Shown here piece by piece: positions 1 to 12,821 of a DNA stretch of 64,000 nt. The notes below the pieces were generated by a model. It did no database searches. It was not told the origin of the DNA and saw nothing but the letters and a program-made list of their open reading frames with translations. The stretch lies in assembly GCF_041260155.1 (NCBI RefSeq), contig NC_091944.1, forward strand, positions 15,539,772 through 15,603,771, in the 5' to 3' direction. Source of the stretch: Ptychodera flava. Taxonomy: Eukaryota; Hemichordata; Enteropneusta; Ptychoderidae. Within the stretch, counting starts at the first letter, position 1. Each line of letters starts with the position of its first letter. A program made the translations under genes and the position numbers.

Positions 1-215
1 CCAAAAATCGATTTTTTTTGATAGAGTGAACAGGGATGGCGGCCATTTTGAATGTTAAATATCGGCAAATCTTGGATGATTTGTTTCTCTAGTACCAAAA
101 TTTGCACGGTAATCCCCGACTTTTATTCTTGACTTTGAAAGAGTAAGGTTGAAAGATTCCTTATAGAAAATTTGAGCAAAAGTTTAAGTCTTTCACTTTT
201 GAGGCGCATACTACC
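1..215. mobile_element. TTAA-flanked 350-bp family (GGTAG ends), 3' part of a copy
   Basis: The right-hand part of the repeat seen complete at 48032-48384. It contains the shared block GGGATGGCGGCCATTTTGAA and ends in GAGGCGCATACTACC followed by TTAA at 216-219. It keeps the uninterrupted site AAAGTTTAAGTC near 180-190, which is the empty site for the nested element at 56790. The copy begins before the window. Confidence 0.8.
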
Positions 216-311
216 TTAATATGGCAATAGCTGCATTCGAATTTTAAACAAATCATTCGTGGAGCTCGATAAAGCATCGCAGATCCAGAACTGTATAATT
301 AAGATTTCTAC

Positions 312-447
312 CTTATTAATTTTGATTTTCTGTCCATCGAGTCGACACAGTACATAACCGAGATAGATGCCAACCAAATACGCCTGCAGGTGACCCCAAG
401 GTGTTGGATAAACGAGATCACCACCAATTAGGTTATCGTTGTAGTAT
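312..447 (-). CDS. Gene A exon 11
   Basis: Acceptor TTTTTCAG before 447 and donor AAG|GTAGAA after 312. It encodes about 46 residues including PTPWGHLQAYLVGIYLGYVL, a membrane segment typical of the acyltransferase domain. Gene B exon 11 matches closely and is one codon longer (PP replaces I). It ends in phase 0. Confidence 0.9.
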
Positions 448-3400
448 CTGAAAAAGTTTTGAAAGAGAAATGTAGTTTGAGATAAGGGACATTGTCAGAG
501 TTGGAGTTTAACCCATATCTAGCTGCATATTACCGGGGTACCTGTTTGAAATCAGGGACCTGTATGAGGTGTTGACAGACACGTAATAAGTATGTATTTT
601 CCAAACAGAACATCATACTGGAATTATATCAATAACCACAGCTGTGATGTACACCATATTAGGTTGTGAATTCATTTTCATTTATGGCAATTTAAACTGT
701 CTCTTTTGTGGTATCACAGCACGAATTTCTAGGTCTGAATAAACGTAATTTTCGAATATCTTGCGGTCAGTTTTCGCACTCGTCTTCGTTATTTCTTACA
801 CTGGAAAGTCTATCAGGCACTGATGCTGTAGACGGCATGCTGAGCGTGTATACACAGTTGGAAAATCTAAGCAAGGAGCAAGATTACTCTACCACAAGGA
901 AGAATGTATATGAACTAATAGTTACGTCGGATCACTCGGTAGCGGATAGCCATAGTACGTATTAACAACTGCCAAGATTGCTACTGAAATCACCGTGAAA
1001 AGTCCAACCACAAACGTGCCCACTTTTGGTGATCTGTGTGGAGGAAAAAACACGAGCATTGAGTATTTTGTCGTGTGATATCGCTCACAGTAAACTGTTT
1101 CTCACTAAAATGCGAGTCTTGCAGTCGAAAAATTCATACAAACACATGAAAATATCACTGAACTGTACTGTTACGAACCAATACTCATTAACCCTAAATT
1201 TATCAGAAGAAAGGGCAAGAAAAAACTTGTTTCATCAAACTTCGGAAGTAGCCATCTGCAAAATTTGTGATCAAGACACAAAAAACCTAATTAAAGAAAA
1301 TTAAGGAAGCTTTATTTTAGTTTCTTTTTCCACTCAGTCCATCATCCAACAACGTTCAGCTCTCAAGCCTACACTACAAGGAACTGGATGAACGTTCTTT
1401 TCAAGTGGTTTTCAATGCCATTTTATGTGCTGACATATTTAGATTACAGTCATCTGTAATCTAAATATGCCCATATTAGGCCCTGATAAGACCTCAACTG
1501 TGTCTTTTGAAGTAAGGATAATTGCTCCACGTTTCACTGATGTACATTTGTTGGCCATTCCTCGTCAACAGCATCATCCCACAGATAACGCCGACGTCAT
1601 GAGACCCTATAGACTGAAAGATCCATCCCTAGAGCACGCTCTTCAAGAGGGAGGGGCGTAGAGAGCGCCCTCGAGCGACGGATCTTTCAGTCTAGCGGCT
1701 CTATACGCTTCAGCGATTTCACAAAGTTTAAGGTTGAAAACGATTTTCTTGCAACCATGAAATATGTGTTTATTTTGAGTAAGGTAAGAAATGTAAGTTC
1801 ACTTACTTGTAAAGTGGAATGATAAAAAACGGACTGAGGACGAAAAGTTGCATGTCAGTAGCTAAATACCAAGTCCAGTTCATGCACTAGAAGTAAGCAA
1901 ATAAACATAGAATAAACGAACAACAAATGAGTGAATAAATAATACAACAAATAAAATAACTTCATGCATTAGTTCATAAATCATTAGTCGATCAGTCATT
2001 GTTACATGACTCAATTACATTGTGTTTAATGCTGTTTATGGGACAACTTTTCATTCGAAACAATCATGACTCTTTTAAAGTTACACATCATCACCCTTTT
2101 GTACTCTGAGTGACTTAAAGGTATACAGTCACCTGTAATCTAAGTATGCCATATATGGTCAAAGGGGCGTTCCTTGCTATTCAAAATGCCCATGTGAGCG
2201 CGCTGTTTTTAAAAAGCGGCCACCCGTTTAAAATCTGTGATTGGTTAGATTTTCTCTTTCCATGGTAACTGTGGCAAAATTGGAACAGGTGACAGTATAC
2301 CTTTAATGCAAGTATTTCATTTTTTTTTGCAATTACAAAAGTTCAAAAAGGCGAGATCGTCCATTTGATAGCACCCTCTATCTGTCAATGTATCTACTCT
2401 TAACGAAGAGTAGAACCAGGCACAAAAATTAAAACATTGAATTTACAACATGGAAAAAGTCACATATCTGCATGAGAAACTTTGATTAAATGTCATAGCA
2501 ATCTGGCTAGTATTTTATCATTGCTTGATGATTTTTACCGATCAGTATATTAAAGAATATTTACTGGCGATCTGACATACAAATTAGGTGTTCTGTAAAT
2601 TTTCATGAAATTTTGTTTAATGATATAGCTAACTGGAATCACTGACTGTATAAGAGGGATCTCCTGATACTGTGCTTCCACGATGTATCTTGATAAAATA
2701 GGTGTCTGACTGGATATGAAGATAACAAGGTGAGTGACTTGTGCACTGAGAAGTGACTGAAATAATAATTTCTCAGGCAAAGTACTAAAGTGGTAATTAT
2801 GAATATTAATGGAAGCATTCTTAACCAGCTATATATTCAATTTCAAGGGCGTAACACAAGTGGTATTCACTCAAGCATTCCATAACAAGAACACACACAC
2901 ACACTTTGTGGCTGAACTCTCTCCTGTATCATTATCTTCATGGATAAATTGTGATCATGGTGTGCTTGTTGTGCTTTTGTGGAGCAGCAACATTTCGTTG
3001 CAATTCTTCTCTGTCATTGGAAATGACTTAAATAATAAACAACCTTGAACAATTCAAGACTTACTTCATGATATATTGATATACGTAAACCTTTTTGAAT
3101 TTTAAAGCGATCAAAATCAAGTCCCTCCTCACTGTTTTTCTCGAACTCTCAACTTCATCAAAAGTTAACGCTTGATTGCTTTGAAACATCGTATCGGCAA
3201 CAAAGGGAAGCTAACAATACCATTGTGAAAGTCTATAGACTCTTCACTTTGTGCGCTAAATACATGCTAATCTTATGTTTGATGGTGTGTAACGTTTACA
3301 CTGTTACAAGTGAATACATTTGAGAAAACAGAAATACTCACAGTATTGGAGAATGGGGGCCATGGAAACAAGTTGTTAAAGTAGAGAATAGTAGCCCACC

Positions 3401-6400
3401 AATAATCCTTACACGGTCGTTGATAACCTAACACATTTTGATCATGTATTGGACCGTCTCCTAGGTACAAAGTCACCGTAGACCATATCAATAACATCAA
3501 TCCAAATGCAGGGGTGAGACGCCACCAACGATGAAAGTAGAACAGGAACCAATTCAATCTGCCTTTGGTTTTATGTAACTGTTTCAGCGTGACGTAGCAT
3601 ACAAGGCATCCACTGCAAGATGAAGATATCCCTATTAGACTCTGAAATGATGTTACGATGTGTGATGTATTTCTTTGGAAGTGTAAGAGATCATTGTCAT
3701 TTTCACTGCCAAATCCATCTACACGAAGTTTGCATAACTAACACGTGCTTTCAAGTTGTTTTCGGTATTTTCGATTAGGAATATAACGTTTACTTTCACG
3801 CTACCCGAACGAAACACACTGAAACACAGGGGATTAGGCTTGCCAAGAAAGTTCCTATTATATGGATGTTCGCAGCGAATGACTGTCACAACATTTTTGA
3901 CAGAGATAATAACCGAGACCAACTTCGAGCGTTGTCACGGTAAACACCGACGATCTCAGCAATCTTCTGGAATGTCATGATTGGCTATGCTGAAAATATT
4001 CACGAATTTGCTGGATAGTTTAGTTGATAAAGAGCCAGATAGTGAGGTTCATTTTTAAAAAACTTCTCAGAGAATATTTCAGATCAAACAAAAATTAGTC
4101 GATGACAAACTCGGTCACACGGGAAAATATTCTTCAAGTAGGATTTAACTCTTCTCACACTTCATCCATTTTGAGACTGGGAAGAAAAAGTTGATATCAT
4201 TAAACAGTAAAAAGAGACGGAGGATATTAATTGAAATATAATGATGAGAACCTGTGGAACTTACCTGAGGAAGAAAAATGTGTCTACTCCGAAAACACCA
4301 GTATACAATACCAGAGATGAGAATCTTGTAAAAACCTCATTTATAACATAATAGAAGTCTCCTGTTACAGTGAAATGACAATAGGTGCAATTGTTACACA
4401 TCATGGTCATTCTACAATGTAGGAGAAAAACATTGCTAAGCACGCGGTAAAACTTTCTACATCGAACGCGTTCTGTAACGTCGATCATTTTCAGGCACCC
4501 CAAGTACAACGGAACTTGCGTGTGTCTCTGTGCGTTAATTTTTGGACGGTTTACACGGCTGTCAGAACATGTCTCACACTCAAAACGGGCAATTGGACCA
4601 TTAGAAGGGCTTTCAAGATAACTTTCAATTCTTTCGCTATAAGTAGGAGGAGAATACTTGATATTGCATGAAAATCATCACTATTCGTCCGTTTTGATGC
4701 CACGTCACAAAGAAGGAAGTTCATTATGAGAACACAGCTTCAGTTCGCTATGACATTAAGAGAAACCGTGAACCAGCTGTTTCAGAATAGTTAGGCAGAC
4801 GACAGGTAGGCAGACAGACAGACAGACAGACATACCATGTGATTCGTAAATGGCCAGGAAAAGACCAACAACCCCTTTTTTGGTATCAAATGAATGATGT
4901 CAAAAACAGTAGTGTGCATGTTGTTTGTTGCTTGCTTGTTATATCGAGCTTGGGCCCTGAGCAGCCCAGCGGAACTTGCCAAAAACCATGACGTCATGGT
5001 ATAAGGTCAATACGAGGCTATTGCGAATTCGAAGTCACCCACCCATGTTATTTATACACTGTTTACAGCTGTGAATTCGGAACAGCCCAACCTTGGCTGT
5101 GAACCAAGGTGTCATGGGTTTTGGCGAGGGTAAGATCATGGTTTGCCGCCTTGTAAAGGCCTGGGATGGATAAAGCAGCAAGCAATTATAAACGTGATAC
5201 TTTAATGATAGTCAAGTAATATATTTTGAAATTGGTATTTATTATTCATTTGATACCGAAATAGGGCTGTTCACAATTGACGTCATTGTTCTCTCATTAA
5301 TATGCAAAAATAAATATTTGTCCGCATAATAGATTACGTGTTTGAAAATTACGCATGCAAGAATACTGAAAATACACCTAGTAGGCGACTGCTGGTGTAA
5401 CAATGAATACTGAAAGACATATTCACGACTCAGAGTACAAAATGCAAAAACAGTCAAGCATACTGATAAAGTTTGTCCGCATGCAGCAGTGTCTGGGAAC
5501 AGCGCTATTAGGGATCAGATTATTGATCTTTGTCTGGCCATTTTGAGGACAGACGAACAGACTAATAGACAGACAGACAGCGACAGACAGACAGACAGAC
5601 AGGAATTCCCTATCATGTAGAGTTCTTTTTTGTAAACATGTGACAAAATCGAGGTTTAAACTACGAACCTATGGACGATAACGAGAAAAAATAGGAATGT
5701 CCAAGAATAATCCACATCATGCTGATCACTCGAATTCCGTTGATAGCCGAGATCGTTCCGGCAGTACCCGAGCTTGTGCCGAGAAGTTTCCTACCATTGG
5801 TTACGACAGAGAATGAAATTAAGATCCTGCCGAGAATACCTGAAATAGGAAAAATTTGATTGTGTGAACAAGCTGTTTGAACCGCAAAAATGGCAAGCCA
5901 TTATGTACTGACGCAGTGAGACTGAGTGTAGATTTGTGACTCTAGTACCACTGTGAGTCTTCATCACTTCAATCCTGACGCTATTCAAAATCATCTGAAA
6001 CTTAGTCTTATTCTAAAATTTACTTAACGGTTGTTATTAATGGTCGTTTGATAATCCCATAAGTCTTGTCAAATAGACATTTTAAATTTCATGTTTATGA
6101 AACGCGTTTGTCGAAGTGAATGCCATGCAATTAATCAGTCTTAGACTAACAAAAGAGCAAAGCTGCATTATATCTCACACCTGGTGTTTTCTTCTTGAGT
6201 TCGTGTATCGTGGACTTATTTTTTACCAGTTCTTCTTTTATTGTGTCCATGTTAGCGATCTTTTTACTCCTCTTGATCTTTCGTTTGAGGTTCCAGTGCC
6301 AAATAACATCGTATGAAGTGCCGAGTACCATCAAACCAAGTACAACACTACATATGACACTGATGAAGAATTATATGACTTATGTTATCGAACAAAACTA

Positions 6401-9400
6401 ATGAAATTTCCTTGCTTGTGTCAACGTATACTCATTTATGAAAACAAAAAATAATAAGAAACTGTCGTCCTTTTGCAGGTTTTAAAGGCAGAAACAGGCC
6501 TTTGTTTCACAAATTATTTGGTGACGAATTGAATATTTGACTTAAATATGGGATGTGATGATTATTTACCGTAATCTTACTCACATTGAAGAATATTTAC
6601 GGGTGATAAATAACTCTGTAAATGTTTGACTAGATATAGAGAGCGTATTTTCAATATTATCTTAGGGGTACCGATATTTCCGAAGGGAAAGCATGATAAA
6701 ACCAAGTATCATGTATAAGTTATCGAAAAGAGATGGTTTAACTAAATGATCTATTCCCTTAATAAGACTAACAATCTGTAAACAAACAGCTCGACAATTC
6801 AATTCTCTTTTAACCATCTACAATGTTTGTTGATCAAAAACTTAAACCTTAAATCAATCAATCAATCAATTATCAATTAATCGATCTAACAATGATCTCT
6901 GACTCAGTCAATGAAAATGTAGTGAATTGGTAACTTACATAGCGACGTAATCTCCCGTACTGAAGGGAATGTCTTTAACACAGTATACAAAACCCGGCTC
7001 TGCAATGGCAGCTGCATATCATCAGAAGATAAAATTGTTCAATGTCAATCAAGTCTTTGTTATATTTATAGATATTTAATATATGTAATATCATAAATAT
7101 ATGAAATATGTACAGAGTTAGAAATCCATGACTATCTATCAGTATGTATGTTTATGTCGATGCTGTTGTTGCGTCATAGATAGATAGAGAGACGAACTTC
7201 TGACAGATATACAGATGGAAATAGAAAAAAAATCCAGCAAGACAGACAAACAGACGGAAAAATTGGGTCGTTTGATCGATCGCTTGACGGATAGATAGAT
7301 AGAGGCACATAATATGCATGATTTGCATAGATATAAAAGCAACTTTACTTACATTCAGTTAAAAGGTATTTCACTTCACTGCTATTGCAACTATCTGGAA
7401 AACAAGTTCCCCACTGAAAAAAGTAGAAAGATCAGACACCTTATGTAAGGGCTTCTTATGTATTAATGAAGCAATGTGAAATTGATGAAAACATCCATGG
7501 AAACTTACATTGTCGGACATGCAGTACATGCCGCCGAAATGCCTTCCTTCCGTTGGCTTAACGTAACGACAGACATCGAATAAACCCCAGGCCTTAAAGT
7601 CGAGAGTGTAGGTCCATTCTCTTGCTACTTGTCTTCTGTTTCCGAATGACACTATCACTGTAAGAAAATCAAGCAAACAAGCTTTCATGAGCGAGAATTA
7701 GGTTTATGTGATATCAATTTCACATGCAGTAGCGTTTACACACGCATCCAGCAGGGCTCGAAATTCCTCGACAGCCAAATAGCTCTTTCGGACGAAAAAT
7801 CTCTAGTAATGGTTGTCCAACGGGACTACCACCCGTCCAGGCACGTCAAAACAAGACAACGTAACATACGTATATCCGAACGACCTTACGCTTCATGCAT
7901 ATCTTTTGTGGAACCATAATAATTGCAGAAAGTCTGTAATGGGGAGGTGGGGATATAATCAGGCAGTCTTTAACAAACTCTCAGCATTCACGTAAGTCAC
8001 TCTAATTTTAGCCAATCAGGGTATCAAGGGTAACTCCGAAAGGAAGAGTCAAGACACAGGCCCTGACTGTTCAATGCGAAAATTTACATGATAATTTTGA
8101 TATCACATTGAAAACAGTCCAATGTGAAAGGTCTCCTATGTTGTGAGATGGAGACAGACACTCTATTCTTTTAATTACTGCAGCCACGATGAACTGATTC
8201 TACAATAACTATGGTGTATCAGTGGATGAAGATGTGTTGACCAGTTCAGGTACTGAGTAAGTATAATCAAACACTTTATGTTGTGATCTGTATATTGTAG
8301 CCATAATTTACATAAGTATCACGTGACAGTAAATTTAAATAACCTATCAAGCATCTTCTTTTTCCTCCCCACAAACACTGCAGTGTTTCCCATTGAGATT
8401 AAAAGCTGCTGTGCCAATCTTGTCTTCATTTTGTGAAATATTGCATTGTGTTCTGTGGCCGAGAACAGTTCGTGTACTTGTGATTAATACGAGTTTTTAC
8501 ATCTGGAATAGTCCGTAACAAAAATGGACGGACAAAAGAAAATTTGAGACACTTTTTTTGAATTTATTATGCTATCCATTTATTGATGTCAAATTCGACA
8601 GAAGACATCGCAGCACTGATTTGTACTCTAGCAGAAAAAAAACACGAAAACAGGGCATTTTCAAAGAGTAGAATCATTCGAATTCGTATTGAGAGGTTAT
8701 TCAAATTTGTTGTCATTCAATTTTTTGTGAACAAAGATTACAAAATACAAATCACAACTCTTGGCAATGCGTGATTTTTCAGAAAAGTTATATTCTGAAA
8801 GGATTACAATTTCAATTTTTTTTTGCAGAGAATTCATTGTTAAGAAGGGCCGCATACTTGTCTTGCGTCCCGAAAGGGGCAGTAACTCTAACCTTTTGAT
8901 AATTGTTTTCATTCATTTTGTCTTTAATGTCAAGCATAATTTCTTGTTAAACTCCCCGAAGCATGTTGATATAAACAGCTTTCAGCTTGTCAACTCAGCT
9001 TGTGTATGTACAGACTGTATCGATATTGTTGACGGTTGAATCCTGGCCCAGACTAGTATTCAAATGCTAACGATAACTTCATTTTACACGTACATAGATG
9101 TTATGTTGACTAGCTAAATGGGTGTTTCACCATCCTTTTTGGTGTAGAATAAGAAATTGACATACAGAATGAAATATTGAATAATCCTCAAAATTTAGTA
9201 ACGGGTCCTTTATCTTCGACACTTCACTTGAGAACTGATATTTGTTGTTCATATAGGATGCATATTACGGCACAGGTTCAGAGAATTGTGCTCATAATAA
9301 TGCATGGGGCTATTCTCAGAATATCACTGGAGCATGTAAACGCTGATTCAGAACGAACATATGAAATGGCACCAAATAATTATTATTTTGATAAATCAAT

Positions 9401-11738
9401 ACAAGCAATTCCTCAAAGGCTTCCTGGCGTTACATTTGTCATCGTGACTGTAACGAAGCTTTGTTCGATATCTGTGATTTTAGAAGTTTTCTCTTTATGG
9501 AAGAACCACTTGATTTCTTAGGAGTTGAGAATTTAAAAAAAAATCGGCAGGTCAAGGAGAAAAAATAATTTGATCCGGTAATGGCTTGAGAAATATCCAA
9601 CAGACAGCAATAAAAATACCTTGTCGCCGATGCCTTAAAAGAGCAAGTGGAAAATCCGATTTAAAGGGCTCCTGCAAACTGTCATGGCAACTACAGACCA
9701 TAGAAATCATATATCTGATTTTATTTGAGATAAGCATTCACACGGTAGGCATGACAACAAAACGTGACGCCTTTTCTGAGAACTCTTCGAAATTAGTTGA
9801 CTGCTCTGTCACGATTCAAAACAGCTACACAAGTACTGAGTTAGACAACTGCACCGTCGCTTCACTTCTATTAGACTCTTGTTAACTACTATTAGACAAC
9901 AGTCATTGTCAATCTACTGAGAAATTTATGACATTACAGTGTACTAAATGTTGTGACACAAATTGGAATTGATCACACTACACGTGCACGATATTTTCTT
10001 CTGACCACCGGCTCTATTATGACAGCTTGAAGGAAATCGACTCAGAGGGATCTTAAGTACAATACTCCCCAGATCCATCAGCTCAGGATGGATATTTTAC
10101 CAGTTGTGTCGTGTAACAAATTCAATAACAGAATTGTATATTGTAAACTGCTATACGTACATGTCACAGAACACTACAAATTATTATATGTACAGATTTG
10201 AACCAGTGACATTCCGAACCCCATGATAAAAATTGTGCAGAAGAAAAAGATGCATTGCTTCAGCAAACGGAAAAAGATACTTTGGTAAAGGACTGACAAT
10301 GGACCGGAGAAAATAGAATTGTGGACAGTGGCGGGAAATATGCTGACCTACCAAAGTCCTCCAACCCCGAAATAAAATGGGGCTCCCCTTAAGAAGCAAA
10401 CATTACAAACCAATCCATCCAACATTTCTGTCTTAAGTAAGATTTGAAAAATGTTCAAATGTGGATCCGAAAGATGATCACGGGCATTACATTACGCAAC
10501 CAGATTTGACGCGTATTTGTATTGACGAGTGTTTATGTTGCTATGGTCTTGTCACGGCCTTGTCAATGTCAAAGCCGCAGAGAGTTAACTAAAGTAAACT
10601 AAAATGAATAAAAGTTTGATGTCAAGGATAATTTACATCGAACTACTTAAAATCACTTCCACAGCAAGTTACTCTATACTATTCCTAAATCAGATGTAAA
10701 GAATCGCCGTAGAGACATACAAGATACAAGTGTACTTTGTACAGATGGGCGTTACACAATCAAATTGAATTATTTGTGTATATTGTGATGCAGCAAATTT
10801 CGTTGACCTCTATTCCCAACAGTGGGTGCAATGTTTCCTTAAAACTCACAGGAGCTTCTCTAATCTGGCATGTGCATGGATAAAAATGAGGAAGTATAAT
10901 ACGTTTTGCCTTCCAAACAGTGAACCCCGTAAAGTGTGACGTTTACGATTGAATAAAGGATGTGCGTTGATAGCTCTTTACCTCTTGTGTTTAATGCTTA
11001 AGTTTGAAATGTGCGATCGACGATAAGGTCACAATTATTTGAAAATCTTTTCCGCGGCTGTTGCACACGAACAGAAGAGAAGTGGGCTGTTTCTAACCCG
11101 GAGTGTTTTTGTTAAAAATGGAACTAAATCCCCATGAGTATGTGTCAAGTTTGGTCACTAAATGCTAAAGTGCATTATACTATCTGGTGTCTGTGGTAGA
11201 GCAGTGTTATTTTGGTTCACAGGTCTGGCAAGGTTGCATGGCATAGAATAGTGACGGGAAAGCAGGGATTACGATAATTTTCAAGCGTAAAACCGTGATT
11301 GTGTAATTGTCGATGTCGACAAATCAAAAAAGAAATCAAAAATGGATTTGACAAACTTGTCAAGTACATTTATGTGCACAGATTTTTAAACAAAAACTAA
11401 TGTCACTTCAATATTCCTCCGTCTTACTTACTTTGCCTGGCGTAGTCTTCAGAATTTGACCAATCATCGAGAAATCTTCGCGTGTCGTTGCCACAGGTAT
11501 CGGACACCCATTCGTTTGTTGGTCGGACATCTGAAGAGGTGGCTATCAGAAGAGTTGTTAAACGACTAACCATTTCATCGTCGTCTGGTATTTCATCTAA
11601 GTTTGGCATTCGTGAAAGCTGAAGCTCAGCTTCCTTTTGCAATTTCCAGATGGCATCATATCCCTGAAGTGCCGCGGTCAGTCGATGGCCAGCAATGCTG
11701 GCGGCAATAGCAAAATAGAACGTCCAGCGAAGAGCCAT
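312..11738 (-). CDS. Gene A: NRF-6-like multi-pass membrane acyltransferase (partial, runs off left edge)
   Basis: Predicted protein of the nose-resistant-to-fluoxetine family: a secretory signal, an extracellular Cys-containing NRF domain, then an acyltransferase-3-type multi-pass membrane domain. In C. elegans, family members are linked to lipid/yolk and drug transport; the reaction here is not known. Eleven exons on the minus strand: 11432-11738, 7509-7657, 7353-7413, 6939-7011, 6181-6359, 5669-5839, 4265-4361, 3342-3612, 1807-1886, 926-1033, 312-447. Their phases join without a break into 544 codons. Visible motifs are LGHSYFF (candidate catalytic His near residue 304), GVDTFFFLSG and FHRWWRLTPAF. 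By comparison with gene B the last three exons (about 147 residues) lie left of position 1. The start is the ATG of a signal-peptide-like N-terminus (MALRWTFYFAIAASIAG). Introns are unremarkable apart from the repeats listed separately. Family assignment is from recognised motifs, not a search. Confidence 0.93.
926..1033 (-). CDS. Gene A exon 10
   Basis: 108 bp, the same length as gene B exon 10. It encodes SPKVGTFVVGLFTVISVAIL and then a short loop ending in PSDPT, so it holds one membrane helix. Acceptor CCACACAG, donor GAC|GTAACT. Confidence 0.9.
1438..1700. repeat. Two hairpins inside a gene A intron
   Basis: Around 1440-1468 the arms ATATTTAGATTACAG / CTGTAATCTAAATAT flank TCAT. The right arm plus the following ATGCCCATAT is the internal sequence of the AGGTATAC-ended family, so this looks like a rearranged fragment of it. 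Around 1610-1695 the arms TAGACTGAAAGATCC / GGATCTTTCAGTCTA flank a GC-richer loop. Neither has a protein. Confidence 0.7.
1807..1886 (-). CDS. Gene A exon 9
   Basis: 80 bp between acceptor CTTCTAG and donor CAA|GTAAGT. It encodes CMNWTWYLATDMQLFVLSPF and a few more residues. The WYLxxDMQ motif is characteristic of NRF-6/acyltransferase-3 proteins. Confidence 0.93.
2119..2302. mobile_element. 185-bp TTAA MITE (AGGTATAC ends), copy 1
   Basis: Terminal inverted repeats AGGTATACAGTCACCTGT / ACAGGTGACAGTATACCT, flanked on both sides by TTAA (2115-2118 and 2303-2306). Non-coding, lying in the intron between exons 9 and 8 of gene A. Other copies are at 39492, 48981 and 59853. TTAA targets and short inverted ends point to piggyBac-type mobilisation. 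Confidence 0.9.
3342..3612 (-). CDS. Gene A exon 8
   Basis: 271 bp, equal to gene B exon 8. It encodes CLVCYVTLKQLHKTKGRLNW, FHRWWRLTPAF and DYWWATILYFNNLFPWPP. Joined to exon 7 it completes the FFFLSG motif. Donor ACT|GTGAGT, acceptor CTTGCAG. Confidence 0.95.
4265..4361 (-). CDS. Gene A exon 7
   Basis: 97 bp, the same as gene B exon 7. It encodes RFSSLVLYTGVFGVDTFFFL; the VDTFF motif marks the acyltransferase core. Acceptor TGTAACAG, donor CAG|GTAAGT. Confidence 0.93.
4362..5668. other. Gene A intron 6, with two CAGA microsatellites
   Basis: Noncoding DNA between exons 7 and 6. It has short CAGA runs near 4808-4832 and 5571-5602. Its first 130 bp next to exon 7 align with gene B intron 6 once the 966-bp element there is removed. 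No other gene is seen. Confidence 0.6.
5669..5839 (-). CDS. Gene A exon 6 (candidate catalytic His)
   Basis: 171 bp encoding FSVVTNGRKLLGTSSG, then INGIRVISMMWIILGHSYFF. The conserved GIRxxSMxWxxLGHxY block is the signature of the acyltransferase domain, with the His as candidate catalytic residue. Acceptor ATTTCAG, donor ATAG|GTTCGT. Confidence 0.95.
6181..6359 (-). CDS. Gene A exon 5 (first membrane helix)
   Basis: 179 bp, matching gene B exon 5. After acceptor TTCATCAG it encodes a hydrophobic helix ending in VLGTSYDVIW, then a basic/acidic cytoplasmic stretch with KRKIKRSKKIANMDTIKEEL. Donor CCAG|GTGTGA. The loop looks like an amphipathic or coiled-coil linker between the NRF and acyltransferase domains. 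Confidence 0.9.
6939..7011 (-). CDS. Gene A exon 4 (end of NRF domain)
   Basis: 73 bp. Acceptor ATATGCAG, donor CTAT|GTAAGT. It encodes AEPGFVYCVKDIPFSTGDYV with a conserved Cys. Length and frame are identical to gene B exon 4. Confidence 0.9.
7353..7413 (-). CDS. Gene A exon 3 (NRF domain)
   Basis: 61 bp encoding WGTCFPDSCNSSEVKYLLTE. The C-x-P-x-S-C pattern is the NRF-domain Cys motif. It is one codon shorter than gene B exon 3, which has an extra Leu at the acceptor. Confidence 0.92.
7509..7657 (-). CDS. Gene A exon 2 (NRF domain)
   Basis: 149 bp encoding IVSFGNRRQVAREWTYTLDF, then WGLFDVC and FGGMYCMSDN, the Gly/Cys core of the NRF domain. Acceptor TTCTTACAG, donor AAT|GTAAGT. It joins exon 1 in phase 1. 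Confidence 0.93.
7658..11431. other. Gene A intron 1, homologous to gene B intron 1
   Basis: No gene is seen in this 3.8-kb intron. Several blocks align with gene B intron 1 (33648-37456): 8915-9090 with 34715-34905, 9200-9440 with 36155-36360, and 10480-10830 with 36520-36900. Gene A lacks the LINE found in gene B between the first two blocks. A small block at 10185-10400 ends GGGGCTCCCCTTAA and may be another element end. Confidence 0.7.
11432..11738 (-). CDS. Gene A exon 1 (signal peptide and start)
   Basis: Starts at the ATG at 11738 and ends CAAA|GTAAGT. The N-terminus MALRWTFYFAIAASIAG is a signal-peptide-like hydrophobic run. It is followed by a helical, acidic region (IPDDDEMVSRL) and the first NRF Cys in DTCGNDTRRF. 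The start is supported by alignment with the start of gene B. Confidence 0.92.
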
Positions 11739-11850
11739 AGCTGAGTGAAGGCGTCCCTATACATTCGCACTATCTTTCTCGGGCGGTAAGAAGGCCACAT
11801 ATTACGTCATGCAGGAGAGATATCTCTGATGTTTTACGTAATAGAACATG
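11739..11850 (-). promoter_or_regulatory. Conserved 5' flank of gene A
   Basis: The first ~100 bp upstream of the ATG resemble the same region upstream of gene B (37764-37860), including AAGGTCACA-like and GAGATATATCTCTGAT-like blocks. Shared flanks are expected from the duplication and may hold the 5' UTR or core promoter. No TATA box is claimed. Confidence 0.35.
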
Positions 11851-11879
11851 TATTATTGCGACGTAGTTAAAAATATATT

Positions 11880-11979
11880 GTATGTATGTATGTATGTATG
11901 TATGTATGTATGTATGTATGTATGTATGTATGTATGTATGTATGTATGTATGTATGTATGTATGTATGTATGTATGTAT
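11880..11979. repeat. (TATG)n microsatellite
   Basis: About 24 uninterrupted TATG units directly upstream of gene A. The long Tyr/Ile-Thr-His or Met-Tyr-Val-Cys reading frames here are repeat artefacts. Confidence 0.98.
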
Positions 11980-12821
11980 TTGTCTTATTCTTCTTGTCCA
12001 ATTCACTTATTCTTTTATCTCAAGACCGGGAGATGAAAAAATAAGACCATAAATTAGATGGTGGTGACCTTGTACCAGACTATGTATGATCGTTGCACTA
12101 TTTTATCACTTCAAGTCTAACATGAGGTTCAATTCTCTCATAGATGAGATAAGAGCTTTCGACATGTCAAGGTTTATAAAGCTTAGCTTATCTCTAACTT
12201 CCAACTTGAAGTTCGAAGACTCTGCATGTTGACCAATGTAAAGCCATCTAGAGTATGGTGGTGATATCTGGTCTGCTTAGCAGGAAATGCACATTGATAA
12301 AAATGAACTTGTACGGCAGAAATTTATGAATTTTCTATGTTTTAAAATCGATTTGCATTATTACTCATATTTACAATTAAATGACGTCAGAGAATGAAAT
12401 CATGCAGCGAATCATTTTTATTTCCCAGAATATTTTTGAACACAGAAACTGCTTTTTGACGAGACGGATACTTATGAAAATAAAGTGACCACCCCACTTC
12501 TGTGCTGTTTGAAAAATACATGACCCTTTACAGTTTTTAAATTTAAGGTGACCTCCCTGGATTTTGCCGGCCCAGCCCCGGCCGTGATAACTGAACGTTC
12601 CCTTAGTTCCGATTGAGTGTTTGATGTAGCACAAACGACACGAATGCTGATACGACGCAAGGAACAGGCGCTATTGGGTAGGCCTAATAACCGATTTATC
12701 ATGTACCCATGCCCAGAATTTTACTAATAGTATGAAAAACCTTAAATTTTGAGGCTTTACTTTATTGTGCCTTGCTCATGAATATCGAAATATTTATGTT
12801 AACAGGCTTCATTCATAAAAC

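Noticed and set aside
2550..2780. Minus-strand frame between gene A exons 9 and 8
   Set aside because: No counterpart at the same place in gene B, and the flanking exon phases already join without it.
3719..3980. Overlapping frames on both strands at 3719-3980
   Set aside because: They lie in a gene A intron, with no family motif and no supported splice sites.
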